Below, one piece after another: positions 18,125 to 26,364 of a stretch of DNA of 64,000 nt. The notes beneath the pieces are model-generated. The model worked only from the letters and a program-made list of their open reading frames with translations, made no database searches and was not told where the DNA came from. The translations under genes and the position numbers were made by a program. Numbering within the stretch: the stretch's first letter is position 1; each line of letters starts with the position of its first letter. The stretch comes from UBA1351 sp963677625 (lineage in GTDB: Bacteria; Bacillota; Clostridia; Lachnospirales; Vallitaleaceae), in NCBI GenBank assembly GCA_963677625.2, contig CAXXSW010000002.1, forward strand, positions 248,001 to 312,000, given 5' to 3'.

Positions 18125-18233
18125 TGTAGGAAAATTCTCCATTCCAGCATCATGTCCAAAAGACCGACATGATGCCTACAAGGAAACATTCCTGGTGCAA
18201 CAATCGCAAAGCGAACGAGGCGGAGCCTCTTTG
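18125..18233. repeat. Multi-hairpin intergenic element, function unknown
   Basis: Within about 110 bases there are several perfect inverted repeats: a 10-bp stem GCATCATGTC / GACATGATGC (18147-18175, 9-base loop) enclosed by TGTAG/CTACA (18125-18129 with 18176-18180), then AGGAA/TTCCT (18181-18193), TCGC/GCGA around 18204-18214, and GAGGC/GCCTC followed by TTTGTTTT. The segment is more GC-rich than its surroundings and lies between divergent genes, so it is not a terminator for either. It may be a dispersed intergenic repeat or a small RNA. Confidence 0.5.
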
Positions 18234-18307
18234 TTTTATGATAAGAGTATAGCTCCCTGATATTATGACAGACTTAAGCAAGGATTAGAAAACCATTAAT
18301 AAGTCAG

Positions 18308-18336
18308 TTGTAGGACCAATATGCCTATGCTATAAT
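18308..18336 (+). promoter_or_regulatory. Sigma-A promoter of pfkA
   Basis: TTGTAG (18308-18313) and a consensus TATAAT (18331-18336) are spaced by 17 bases, about 62 bases before the pfkA ATG. Confidence 0.65.
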
Positions 18337-18398
18337 AATCAGTAACGAGTGAAGACTGAATATAGACAGATATCCAAGGGGATAGAATAGGAGGAACA

Positions 18399-19478
18399 AT
18401 GGCAAAACGTATAGGAATTTTGACAAGTGGTGGAGATTGTCCTGGCTTAAATGCGACTATTCGAGGGGTTGCAAAAGCAGCCTATGGTATGATGGATTGT
18501 GAGATTATTGGTATATTAGATGGTTTTCAAGGTTTGATTGATGACCGTGTGATTGATATGTCACCTAAAGATTTTTCCGGTATACTTACCAGAGGAGGAA
18601 CTATCCTTGGTACCCATCGGACACCTTTTAAAAAAATGCGTAAGATAGAAGATGATGGTGTTGATAAGGTTAAGAATATGATAGAAACTTATCACAGACA
18701 TCGTTTGGACTGTGTCGTATGCCTAGGTGGAGCCGGTACCCATAAGAATGCTAACTTATTACGAGAAGAGGGACTTAATGTCATTGGTCTTCCTAAGACC
18801 ATTGATAATGATATATACGGAACTGATGTGACATTTGGTTTCCATACAGCAGTAGATATTGCTACTGAGGTTATTGATAGGATTCATACAACTGCTGACT
18901 CTCATGATAGGGTTATGGTCATTGAAATCATGGGGAATAAGGCTGGTTGGTTGACCCTTTATTCAGGTGTTGCAGGTGGTGCAGATGTTGTGCTGATTCC
19001 CGAGATTCCCTATGATGATGACGTAGTGCTTGAAGCCCTTAGAAGACGACATTCCGGTGGCAAGAATTTCTCTATTATCGTCATTGCAGAAGGTGCAAAA
19101 AGTAAGGATGAGGCGGATATGAGTAAGAAGGAATACAAGGAATATCGTGAAAAGATGCCCTTCCCAGCTGTTTCTTATCGATTGGCCAACTTCCTCAACA
19201 ACCATGGTCTAGAAACCAGAGTAACTATACCTGGACACCAGCAAAGAGGAGGATCACCATCTCCTTATGACAGGGTTATCGCTACAAGGCTTGGAGCCTA
19301 CGCGGCTAAGCTTATTAATAATGAACAATATGGTATGACTGTTTCCATTCGTAATGATAAGGTTGTGGCAACACCTTTATCAGAAGTCGCTGGTTTATCT
19401 AAGACTGTACCAAAGGATCATAGCCTTATAAAGACTGGACGCCTGATTGGTATTAACTTTGGTGATACAATCGAGTAA
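18399..19478 (+). CDS. pfkA: 6-phosphofructokinase
   Basis: The enzyme phosphorylates fructose-6-phosphate to fructose-1,6-bisphosphate, the committed step of glycolysis. The 359-residue length fits the group that includes actinobacterial PFKs. The N-terminal nucleotide loop TSGGDCPGLN is at 9-18, the catalytic base Asp136 lies in PKTIDND (132-138), and the substrate motif MGNKAGWL is at 178-185. At the donor-site positions Gly113 and Lys133 match E. coli positions 104 and 124: Gly at the first is ATP-type and Lys at the second is PPi-type. The usual Asp in the GGDGS loop is Ala112 here. ATP is the more likely donor. A ribosome site (AGGAGG) and a promoter precede it. Confidence 0.92.
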   Translation: MAKRIGILTSGGDCPGLNATIRGVAKAAYGMMDCEIIGILDGFQGLIDDRVIDMSPKDFSGILTRGGTILGTHRTPFKKMRKIEDDGVDKVKNMIETYHRHRLDCVVCLGGAGTHKNANLLREEGLNVIGLPKTIDNDIYGTDVTFGFHTAVDIATEVIDRIHTTADSHDRVMVIEIMGNKAGWLTLYSGVAGGADVVLIPEIPYDDDVVLEALRRRHSGGKNFSIIVIAEGAKSKDEADMSKKEYKEYREKMPFPAVSYRLANFLNNHGLETRVTIPGHQQRGGSPSPYDRVIATRLGAYAAKLINNEQYGMTVSIRNDKVVATPLSEVAGLSKTVPKDHSLIKTGRLIGINFGDTIE

Positions 19479-19537
19479 GTGTTGATTTTTGAGGCTGTTT
19501 TTGACTTGCTTAGTATTGATGAAATATTTAAGGTCAC

Positions 19538-19564
19538 AAGGATACATGATTGCATGTATCCTTT
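19538..19564 (+). terminator. Hairpin after pfkA, possible weak terminator
   Basis: A 10-bp perfect stem AGGATACATG / CATGTATCCT with a 4-base loop and a short T run lies between pfkA and the next gene. The short T run suggests partial read-through. Confidence 0.5.
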
Positions 19565-19593
19565 CCTACGATTATAGATATGGAGGAGAAGCC

Positions 19594-20709
19594 ATGCGTT
19601 TTGTTCATATAGCTGATGTGCATATCGGTATGAGTTTCAAAAGTGCCTCTTTTGCAAAAAGCTTTGGTAAGGCTAAGAGAGATGCAATTATGGAAAACTT
19701 TAAGAGGCTTGTGGATTACATTAAGGATAATGAAATAGACCTTTTACTGATTGCTGGAGATTTTCTGGAAAGTGATTATGTCGAAATGAAGGATCTTTTT
19801 GATCTCAATTACCTTTTGAAAAAAATACCGGATACCCATGTGTTGATGATGACCGGTAATCATGACCCCCAGTCTTTAGAAAATAATGTATATACTAAGG
19901 TTGAATGGTCAGAAAATGTGTTTGTTTTTCCGGCCGAGTATGCGAGTCTTGATATAGAAGGTCTTGAAGTTTCAGTTATTAGTGTTTCTTGGGATTCAAA
20001 GGGACCCATGAAGCTGGATAGGGAAAAACTGGAAGAGGTTATTGAACGAGCGGGCTATGATAGGAAGATTCTTATGCTTCATGGGGATGCTTATAATGAG
20101 AATGTTTATATGCCTTTGGACCCAGATTATCTTAATCGTTTAGATGTGGATTATGTTGCCCTTGGACATATCCACAAAATGGACCGCCTTGGAGATAAGG
20201 TTGTTTATTCAGGCTCTCTAGAAGGCTTGGATTTTTCAGAATCATACCCCCATGGCTTTATAGAGGGAAGTATTGATAGTCAGGGGAAACTAGATATTGA
20301 ATTTGTAGAATCCATGGTTTATCCAATGGAAGTAATAAGTATAGATATTTCGGATGTAGAGTCTATGATGGCCCTGAAAGATGATATAAAAAATGCAGTA
20401 AGTAGCCTGACTGGACCTAGATCACCAATGTTAAGATTGGTACTATTAGGTGAGAAACATATCCAAATGGGTGACTTTAATCAGGACTTCCTTGAAGATA
20501 TAAGAAGGTTATTGTCGGATGATTCGGCCTATGTAGAAATAAAAGACAAGACTGTTCCCGGCTATGATTTGGAAGAGCTAAAAAAAGAACATGAAGATGA
20601 TTTGATTGGATATTTTATACGTTCCATGGAAGAAAAAGGACTGGATACTAGTGTAAACCAGGAAGCGCTAAGTACTGGAATTTCCCTACTTTTAGAGGCT
20701 CTAGGATAG
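19594..20709 (+). CDS. yhaO: SbcD/Mre11-like DNA repair metallophosphoesterase (YhaO family)
   Basis: The product has the calcineurin-like nuclease motifs in order at its N-terminal part: DVHIG, GDFLE, GNHDP, HGDAY and GHIHK. These bind two metal ions in the SbcD/Mre11/YhaO exonucleases. The ATG at 19594 is chosen because GGAGGAG sits at 19582-19588 and DVHIG follows nine residues later; upstream in-frame starts would run through a hairpin. The next gene, 10 bases on, encodes the matching SMC-like ATPase. By analogy with SbcCD the pair probably forms a DNA end-processing complex. The 371-residue size fits YhaO better than E. coli SbcD. Confidence 0.88.
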   Translation: MRFVHIADVHIGMSFKSASFAKSFGKAKRDAIMENFKRLVDYIKDNEIDLLLIAGDFLESDYVEMKDLFDLNYLLKKIPDTHVLMMTGNHDPQSLENNVYTKVEWSENVFVFPAEYASLDIEGLEVSVISVSWDSKGPMKLDREKLEEVIERAGYDRKILMLHGDAYNENVYMPLDPDYLNRLDVDYVALGHIHKMDRLGDKVVYSGSLEGLDFSESYPHGFIEGSIDSQGKLDIEFVESMVYPMEVISIDISDVESMMALKDDIKNAVSSLTGPRSPMLRLVLLGEKHIQMGDFNQDFLEDIRRLLSDDSAYVEIKDKTVPGYDLEELKKEHEDDLIGYFIRSMEEKGLDTSVNQEALSTGISLLLEALG

Positions 20710-20719
20710 AGGTGGAGAT

Positions 20720-23230
20720 ATGATTATCAGAAGTTTGCATTTAAGCAATTTTGGAAAATTCAAAAACAAGACCATTATACTAGATGATAAAATGAACATC
20801 GTATATGGGCCTAATGAAGCAGGGAAAAGTACCATTTTTTATTTTATTATTGGTATGTTTTATGGTTTTTATAAACCCTATGTCAAAAACAGGCGCCTAC
20901 TAGAGCTTTATGAAAAATACAAGCCATGGACCGGAGGAGGTTACATGGGCAATCTTGTTTTTTATGATGAAGGAGACCAAAAAGAGTATCGAATAGAAAG
21001 AGATTTCGATACTAAAAGTGAATCTGTAAAAATTGTAGAAGTTCAATCAGGACTTGATCTTACAGATACCTATCCTATTCATCCTGTATTTAGGCTACCG
21101 GATATAGCAAGCAGACATCTTGGAGTATCTTATACAACCTTTATCAATACACTGGCTGTCAGTCAGTTAGGACATGAGACTGACGATAACATGGATAAGG
21201 AACTCAAGGAAGCCTTGGTCAATGCCGCCTCATCAAGGAACTTGGATGTATCGGTAAATAAGGTTCAGGATAAGTTGACCAAACAATTGGATCAAATTGG
21301 AACGATGAGAAGAAAAACGTCTAATTTTTATTTGAAAAAACAGAGGCTTGATAAACTTGAGAAAGAACTTGAAGACGCTAAAAATATTAATGACCAGATA
21401 TTGGGAATTAAAGAGGCCACTAAAGTCCTTCTTGAGTCAAAACCACCCTTTGAAGATCAAATTGAAAGACTTTCAGATCTTACAAAAAGGAAGGAATTTC
21501 TTGGCGCATATGAGCTCTTTAAAAAGGCTGATCTCATTGTTAGGGACAGGGAAAAGGTAGAAAATGAAATAGAAGAGATAGGGCTTACGGAAGTATTTAG
21601 TCCTGATGAAATAGAAGAGGCTATGGATGCCTTAAAACAGTCAGGATATGTAAAGGCCCAACTAAATGAATTGATAGGTGAGCAAAAGGCACTTGAAAAC
21701 GAAATTGGACAGTTAAAGGACCTATTAGTAAGGCCTGTGGGAGGTCGGTCTAATGAGGAATTAGACACTCTTAATAAACATATCTATGTTTATGAGAAAC
21801 TGGAACAGGACATTTATGATGGTGATGAGGAAGCAAGGGAAGCTAACTTAAAAATTGACCCTTTGACAAGTCAATTTAATACGTTTAAAGAAAATGAGAA
21901 GATGATTGAAAGACAGATGAAAAGCGGGAATGTCATGACTGGTCTCGGAGGCTTATTGGTAATCAGTGGATTTCTTTTGTCAATAATATCCATCTATTTT
22001 CTTGGTGTATCTGGTCTTGGTTTTGTAGGTCTCTGCATAGGTGTGTATCTAATTATATCCAGACGGACCCTTCGCAACATTAATAATGAGCGGCTCCAAG
22101 AATCTAGTGGTGATATTCATGCCTTAAAATTGAGTGTTATTGCCAGTGAAAGAAAAAGAGATCATGGATTAAAGGAAACTCAGCGAATTCGCGAATTGTA
22201 TCATGTTGGTAATTATCCTGAACTGGTATCCTTAAAAGATAGATGGTTAAGGGAGAATATGGATTTTGCCAGTGATGAGAAGGTTTTTGTCAATCGACAA
22301 GAACAGCTGAAAAAATTGACGGACAAATTGGTATTTACTGAAAAGGCAATTCTTAATTCCAATGAGAAACTGGAAAACCTACGTTTGAAATCCATGACAG
22401 TAAGGTCTCATTATCAGACTGAGAGCATAGAGGACCTAAAAGAAATTAAAGGAAAAGTACAAGCTTTGATACAGATGAAACGTGATTTGAAGAGTCTTGA
22501 TATACGGTTGAAAGAACTTTTAGATGGAAAGGATTTTTCTGAACTTAAGTTGCAGGTGGAAGAAAATGTATCCATTTTTAGTTCAGAACCACTGAGGGAA
22601 GAAGAACTTGCCCTTATTAATGGTGAAAGAGAGATTCGTCAACAACTTCATGAAATTGAAAAAAAGGTGACAGCCAATAATTCAGAGATTGATGCTTTGT
22701 CAAGAGGTCATCGACCTATTGCAGAAATTGAGGAGGATATTGAAGGGGAGACAAAGACCTTGGAAGATATGTCTCATAGGAAAGAGGTATTGGAACGGGT
22801 GTCAGAAACCATTGATGCCATCACCGACGAGTTAAGACATAACTTTGCCCCTATGTTGAATCAAAAAGTAACAGAAATGGTGACCCAAGTAACAGATGAA
22901 AAATATCAGGATATCAAGATTAACCCTGATATGGTTATGCGCTTAGTTGATCCTGCTTCGGGAACGACCATTGATGCCACCAAATTAAGCAGGGGCACCA
23001 TGGACCTTTTTTATATTGCCCTTAGAGACGCCTTGGCAGATCATGTAAGTCACAAAAATAAGCTGCCTCTTGTGCTCGATGAGACTTTTGCCCATTTTGA
23101 TGGCAATAGATTAAAAGCAGCTCTTAAACTTTTTGGAAAACGACAGGGTCAGGTGATTCTCTTTACCTGTCAAGATCGAGAAATTCAATTGGCGGGTGAA
23201 GAAGTGAATGTGATTCATCTTTCTTCCTAA
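20720..23230 (+). CDS. yhaN: SMC/Rad50-like ATPase with central membrane hairpin (YhaN family)
   Basis: The 836-residue protein has a split ABC ATPase: Walker A GPNEAGKS at 30-37 near the N-terminus, and an ABC-signature-like LSRGTMD followed by Walker B LPLVLDETFAHFD near the C-terminus. Between them lie long coiled coils (about 175-400 and 480-720) interrupted by a very hydrophobic double segment at about 408-450 that would cross the membrane twice. That membrane hairpin distinguishes YhaN-type proteins from soluble SbcC. It follows yhaO by 10 bases and surely functions with it, likely in DNA break processing at or near the membrane. Confidence 0.88.
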   Translation: MIIRSLHLSNFGKFKNKTIILDDKMNIVYGPNEAGKSTIFYFIIGMFYGFYKPYVKNRRLLELYEKYKPWTGGGYMGNLVFYDEGDQKEYRIERDFDTKSESVKIVEVQSGLDLTDTYPIHPVFRLPDIASRHLGVSYTTFINTLAVSQLGHETDDNMDKELKEALVNAASSRNLDVSVNKVQDKLTKQLDQIGTMRRKTSNFYLKKQRLDKLEKELEDAKNINDQILGIKEATKVLLESKPPFEDQIERLSDLTKRKEFLGAYELFKKADLIVRDREKVENEIEEIGLTEVFSPDEIEEAMDALKQSGYVKAQLNELIGEQKALENEIGQLKDLLVRPVGGRSNEELDTLNKHIYVYEKLEQDIYDGDEEAREANLKIDPLTSQFNTFKENEKMIERQMKSGNVMTGLGGLLVISGFLLSIISIYFLGVSGLGFVGLCIGVYLIISRRTLRNINNERLQESSGDIHALKLSVIASERKRDHGLKETQRIRELYHVGNYPELVSLKDRWLRENMDFASDEKVFVNRQEQLKKLTDKLVFTEKAILNSNEKLENLRLKSMTVRSHYQTESIEDLKEIKGKVQALIQMKRDLKSLDIRLKELLDGKDFSELKLQVEENVSIFSSEPLREEELALINGEREIRQQLHEIEKKVTANNSEIDALSRGHRPIAEIEEDIEGETKTLEDMSHRKEVLERVSETIDAITDELRHNFAPMLNQKVTEMVTQVTDEKYQDIKINPDMVMRLVDPASGTTIDATKLSRGTMDLFYIALRDALADHVSHKNKLPLVLDETFAHFDGNRLKAALKLFGKRQGQVILFTCQDREIQLAGEEVNVIHLSS

Positions 23231-23280
23231 AATCTTTATTAGGTCTCAAGCCTTTTAGAAAAGGGTGATTTAGGAAGAAA

Positions 23281-23610
23281 TCACTGTAAGTCTGGACGGG
23301 TAGCATAGTCAACCCAGTTAAAAAAATCTTGAGAACCATTTGTTATTGGAATCTCTACAATTTCTGGGATATCATATGAATGAATACTGCGAATCAGTTC
23401 ATCACATTGTTTGAAAAGGGACTTTTTCGTCTTAATTAGAAGACGTATCTCATTGTCGTGCATGATTTTGTCTTTCCAAAAATAATGGCTGTATACATTG
23501 TTTGTCTGGACACAGGCACACAGTCTTTTTTCGAATAAGCTTTCAATCATCAAATCGGCTTCTCGTTTATCTCGTGTATTGGTTAGAATGAGCGTATATT
23601 CGTCTTTCAT
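23281..23610 (-). CDS. cutA: CutA1 divalent-cation tolerance protein
   Basis: A small trimeric ferredoxin-like protein of the CutA family, structurally related to PII proteins; its true role is uncertain, though metal tolerance was the first phenotype. The 109 residues show the family pattern: TNTRDKREAD near the N-terminus, RLCACVQ in the middle, the W-containing YFWKDKI stretch, LLIKTKKSLF and the C-terminal HSYDIPEIVEIPI motif. A GGGG-type ribosome site precedes the ATG on the minus strand. It is convergent with yhaN and stands alone. Confidence 0.9.
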   Translation of the reverse strand: MKDEYTLILTNTRDKREADLMIESLFEKRLCACVQTNNVYSHYFWKDKIMHDNEIRLLIKTKKSLFKQCDELIRSIHSYDIPEIVEIPITNGSQDFFNWVDYATRPDLQ

Positions 23611-23747
23611 TGTTTCACCCCTTGTTTGTATAGGTTTTATGAACTTTGCTTACCACTATTATTGTACACTTTAGCCAAGTGAAATGCAAGAAAAGGAGGG
23701 GTGGATTTCATTTTTGCTTGATTAGTATGAAAAATAGTCATAAAAAC

Positions 23748-23773
23748 TCTCTTGAAGTGAAATATTCAAGAGA
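23748..23773 (+). other. Hairpin upstream of trmB (first)
   Basis: A 9-bp perfect inverted repeat TCTCTTGAA / TTCAAGAGA with an 8-base loop, about 120 bases before trmB. There is no T tract, so it is not an obvious terminator. Confidence 0.4.
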
Positions 23774-23842
23774 ATAGTTATCAAAATAGAAATATGTTTG
23801 GATCTATAAATTAGTATTTGTTTGTCTTGCAAGCATAAGGAG

Positions 23843-23877
23843 ATGACTTTGAACTCAAGTCTCTATTTCAAAGTCAT
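23843..23877 (+). other. Hairpin immediately upstream of trmB ribosome site
   Basis: A 10-bp perfect inverted repeat ATGACTTTGA / TCAAAGTCAT with a 15-base loop ends seven bases before the GGAG of trmB. An alternative ribosome-site-like AAGGAG lies just before its left arm. It may affect trmB translation or mRNA stability. Confidence 0.45.
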
Positions 23878-23893
23878 GACATAAGGAGTTAAG

Positions 23894-24544
23894 ATGCGAT
23901 TAAGAAACGTAAAAGGAGCCAAGGAGTGGGTTAATAACCATCACTTGGTTGAACAAAAACCACAGAAACAAAAAGGGCGTTGGTCAAAGTTTTTTGCTAA
24001 CGATAACCCTATTTACATTGAAATAGGTATGGGAAAGGGAGATTTTATTATTGAAAATGCAAGAAGGTATCCGGAAATCAATTTTATCGGAATTGAAAAA
24101 TTTTCTGCTGTTATTATGCGGGCTGTAGAAAAGGTTGAAGCTTTTGAAGAGGACCTTCCTAACCTGACCTTGCTTCGATTCAATGCTGATGATCTTCTTG
24201 ATATTTTTGAAGAGAATGAAGTGAGTCGTATTTATTTAAATTTTTCTGACCCTTGGCCTAAGGATAGATGGGCGAAAAGACGTCTGACTCATATTGGTTT
24301 TCTGGAGAAATATAGCCGTATACTCATTGAGAATGGCTTGGTTCGTTTCAAAACAGACAATCCTGATCTTTTTGATTTTAGCCTGGAACAAATTGCAGCG
24401 TCAACTTATAAGAAGACTAAGGAAACCAGAAATTTATATGAGTCAGACTTTCTTGAAGGAAACATTATGACAGAGTATGAGAGCAAGTTTGTTCAAGAGG
24501 GTAAAGCCATAAATTTTGTAGAAATGATGAATGTTAGTAAGTAA
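23894..24544 (+). CDS. trmB: tRNA (guanine-N7-)-methyltransferase
   Basis: This cytoplasmic SAM-dependent enzyme methylates G46 of tRNA. The 216 residues are the usual length. The SAM-binding motif EIGMGKGDFI is near residue 50 and the family catalytic motif NFSDPWPKDRW followed by KRRLTH is around 116-135. GGAG lies seven bases before the ATG at 23894. Two hairpins precede the gene. It is convergent with a small unknown gene. Confidence 0.94.
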   Translation: MRLRNVKGAKEWVNNHHLVEQKPQKQKGRWSKFFANDNPIYIEIGMGKGDFIIENARRYPEINFIGIEKFSAVIMRAVEKVEAFEEDLPNLTLLRFNADDLLDIFEENEVSRIYLNFSDPWPKDRWAKRRLTHIGFLEKYSRILIENGLVRFKTDNPDLFDFSLEQIAASTYKKTKETRNLYESDFLEGNIMTEYESKFVQEGKAINFVEMMNVSK

Positions 24545-24574
24545 TGCTCACTTGAACAAGACTTTCTTATGGGT

Positions 24575-24937
24575 CTAATCTAAGAGTTTGACAGAGTTTG
24601 CATACATTTGATTGGGATAGGATTCCATAATAGCATCGGCGTAAACCACGATCTTCCTGCCCTTGGCAAGTTCACCGACCTTGAAATTGTAGATGGTTTT
24701 CTGTGTTACATAAACAAGGTAATCAATATCACCATCTGACCTTGATCGACATTCTATGATTACTTTTTCTTTGTCTGTAATCTGTAGTTTAGCGACATAG
24801 AGTTCAGTCGGAAATCCTTGTTCATTCATAAGGGGCTCATCATCTGAATGCTTTAATTGTCTCAAATTGTCATAAGTAATCAGTAATAAAAGCAGCAAAG
24901 CGGTAATGATGATGTAGAGAATTGTTTCTTTTTTCAT
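24575..24937 (-). CDS. Unknown membrane-anchored protein, 120 residues (DUF3221/OB-like)
   Basis: A short basic N-terminus is followed by one membrane helix (about residues 6-24), then a roughly 90-residue extracellular beta-rich domain. The C-terminal run GRKIVVYADAIMESYPNQ resembles the OB-like DUF3221 (YobA-type) family, where a similar SYP motif occurs; I treat this as a resemblance, not a firm assignment. There is no lipobox cysteine. GGGAGG stands six bases before the ATG. It follows murG on the same strand after about 107 bases. Confidence 0.7.
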   Translation of the reverse strand: MKKETILYIIITALLLLLLITYDNLRQLKHSDDEPLMNEQGFPTELYVAKLQITDKEKVIIECRSRSDGDIDYLVYVTQKTIYNFKVGELAKGRKIVVYADAIMESYPNQMYANSVKLLD

Positions 24938-25044
24938 AATAACCTCCCTAAATATATTTCTGTTTATACATAAGACGAAAGAAGTCGCTTAAAGGTTCCA
25001 TGAGTTTTCCTGATTGCTGCTTTTTAAGTTAAATAAAAAGAAGA

Positions 25045-26106
25045 CTAGATAGTCTCCTTAATAACGTTAAAAATATTTTCACTTCCTGAAATGGCTTTAC
25101 TACTAGTAATAGCCTTTTTATATTTGTCCCTATTCTTATAAATCACTTTTATAGCTTCTAACAATGTAGTGCTACATAAATCTTCTTCATATAAAACCCG
25201 ACTAAATCCCTTTGCAGCAAAAGCATTTGCGTTCAGAATTTGGTCTCCGCGGCTGGCGGATTTTGAAAGTGGTATTAAAAGGCTCGGTATGCCAAGATAA
25301 AGAAATTCGTTTATGGAGTTTGACCCTGCTCTTGACACCATAATATCAGTTATTGCGAAAAGATCCTTAAGTTCCTCCCCGATGAACTCATATTGCCTGT
25401 AACCATGAAGATTATCTAAGGAGTGGTCAACATTACCCTTTCCGCATAAGTGGATGATTTGGAAAGAGGTAAGAAGTTCAGGAAGGCTCTCTCGTAATAC
25501 TTGGTTTATTTTTACAGAGCCGATACTGCCACCCATCATCATCATAACGGGTTTATCCTGTGAAAGTCTTGTAAAGGCAAAACCACGGTCTTTACTGCCT
25601 TGGGATAAGGCTTCCCTAACCGGAGATCCTGTATATATACCCTTTTTTGGTGGCGTGTGCTTTAAGGTTTCTTCGAAGGTTAAAAGAAATTTTTTAGCAA
25701 AAGGCTGTGACAGTTTATTAGCAAGACCTGGAGTCATGTCTGATTCATGGATAATGACTGGAATCTTTAAAAACCATCCGGCCATGACAACAGGGACAGA
25801 GACGAAACCGCCTTTACTAAAAATAAGGTCTGGTTTTATTTTTTTTAGGTAACCAATGGATTGAAAAAAACCGGCTATAATGCGAAACGGATCAGTAAAG
25901 TTCTTCCAGTCAAAATAGCGTCGAAGTTTTCCGCTGCTAATGGCGTAATAAGTAATATGCTTATCCTCAACCAATTGTTTTTCAATTCCATCCTTTGAAC
26001 CAATATATTCGTAGGCAATCTTATGTTTGTCAAAATATTCCAGCAATGCAAAATGAGGTGTAACGTGTCCGGCAGTACCGCCGCCGGTCAAAACTATTTT
26101 CTTCAT
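25045..26106 (-). CDS. murG: UDP-GlcNAc:lipid I GlcNAc transferase MurG
   Basis: MurG adds GlcNAc to lipid I to give lipid II, the last cytoplasmic step of peptidoglycan precursor synthesis at the inner face of the membrane. The product of 353 residues has the N-terminal GGGTAGHVTP loop, the GGSIGSVKIN loop near 190 and the nucleotide-sugar motif SRAGSNSINEFL near 255-267, all GT28 hallmarks. The ATG at 26106 was chosen because AAAGG precedes it closely and GGGTAGH normally starts within ten residues; an upstream ATG at 26136 adds ten poor residues. The gene is outside a division/cell-wall cluster here, with no mur neighbours. Confidence 0.94.
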   Translation of the reverse strand: MKKIVLTGGGTAGHVTPHFALLEYFDKHKIAYEYIGSKDGIEKQLVEDKHITYYAISSGKLRRYFDWKNFTDPFRIIAGFFQSIGYLKKIKPDLIFSKGGFVSVPVVMAGWFLKIPVIIHESDMTPGLANKLSQPFAKKFLLTFEETLKHTPPKKGIYTGSPVREALSQGSKDRGFAFTRLSQDKPVMMMMGGSIGSVKINQVLRESLPELLTSFQIIHLCGKGNVDHSLDNLHGYRQYEFIGEELKDLFAITDIMVSRAGSNSINEFLYLGIPSLLIPLSKSASRGDQILNANAFAAKGFSRVLYEEDLCSTTLLEAIKVIYKNRDKYKKAITSSKAISGSENIFNVIKETI

Positions 26107-26287
26107 ATTATTCCTTTCGTTCCGTCCTTTAAGCATCTTGAATAGGTCTAGACATGTGCCTTTTGATATCGGAACTCACTAAAAATCATTTGGATTATAA
26201 CATAAAGATTTGCGTTTAACAAATCTAAGCTTTTTATAACCCTTGCTGAATCATTTGATTATACAAAAAAGAAAGTTTTTTTCCGTA

Positions 26288-26316
26288 TTGACCAAGTGAA
26301 AGAATGCTTTTATAAT
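26288..26316 (+). promoter_or_regulatory. Sigma-A promoter of the gal operon
   Basis: TTGACC (26288-26293) and a consensus TATAAT (26311-26316) with the ideal 17-base spacer. The palindromic operator begins four bases after the -10, over the expected transcription start, so a bound repressor would block initiation. Confidence 0.8.
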
Positions 26317-26319
26317 GAA

Positions 26320-26339
26320 TATAGAAAACCTTTTCTATA
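26320..26339 (+). promoter_or_regulatory. Putative GalR operator O1
   Basis: The 20-base sequence TATAGAAAACCTTTTCTATA consists of two perfect 9-base half-sites around a CC centre. It lies at the transcription start of the galR-galKET operon, where a LacI-family autorepressor is expected to bind. Confidence 0.7.
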
Positions 26340-26364
26340 GTTTCTTTAAGTAAGGAGGAAAAGG

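Larger units (their letters stand above)
18052..18398. other. Divergent intergenic region upstream of pfkA
   Basis: This 347-base gap holds a cluster of small hairpins (18125-18233, annotated separately) that belongs to neither flanking gene, and the pfkA promoter (18308-18336). Confidence 0.5.
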
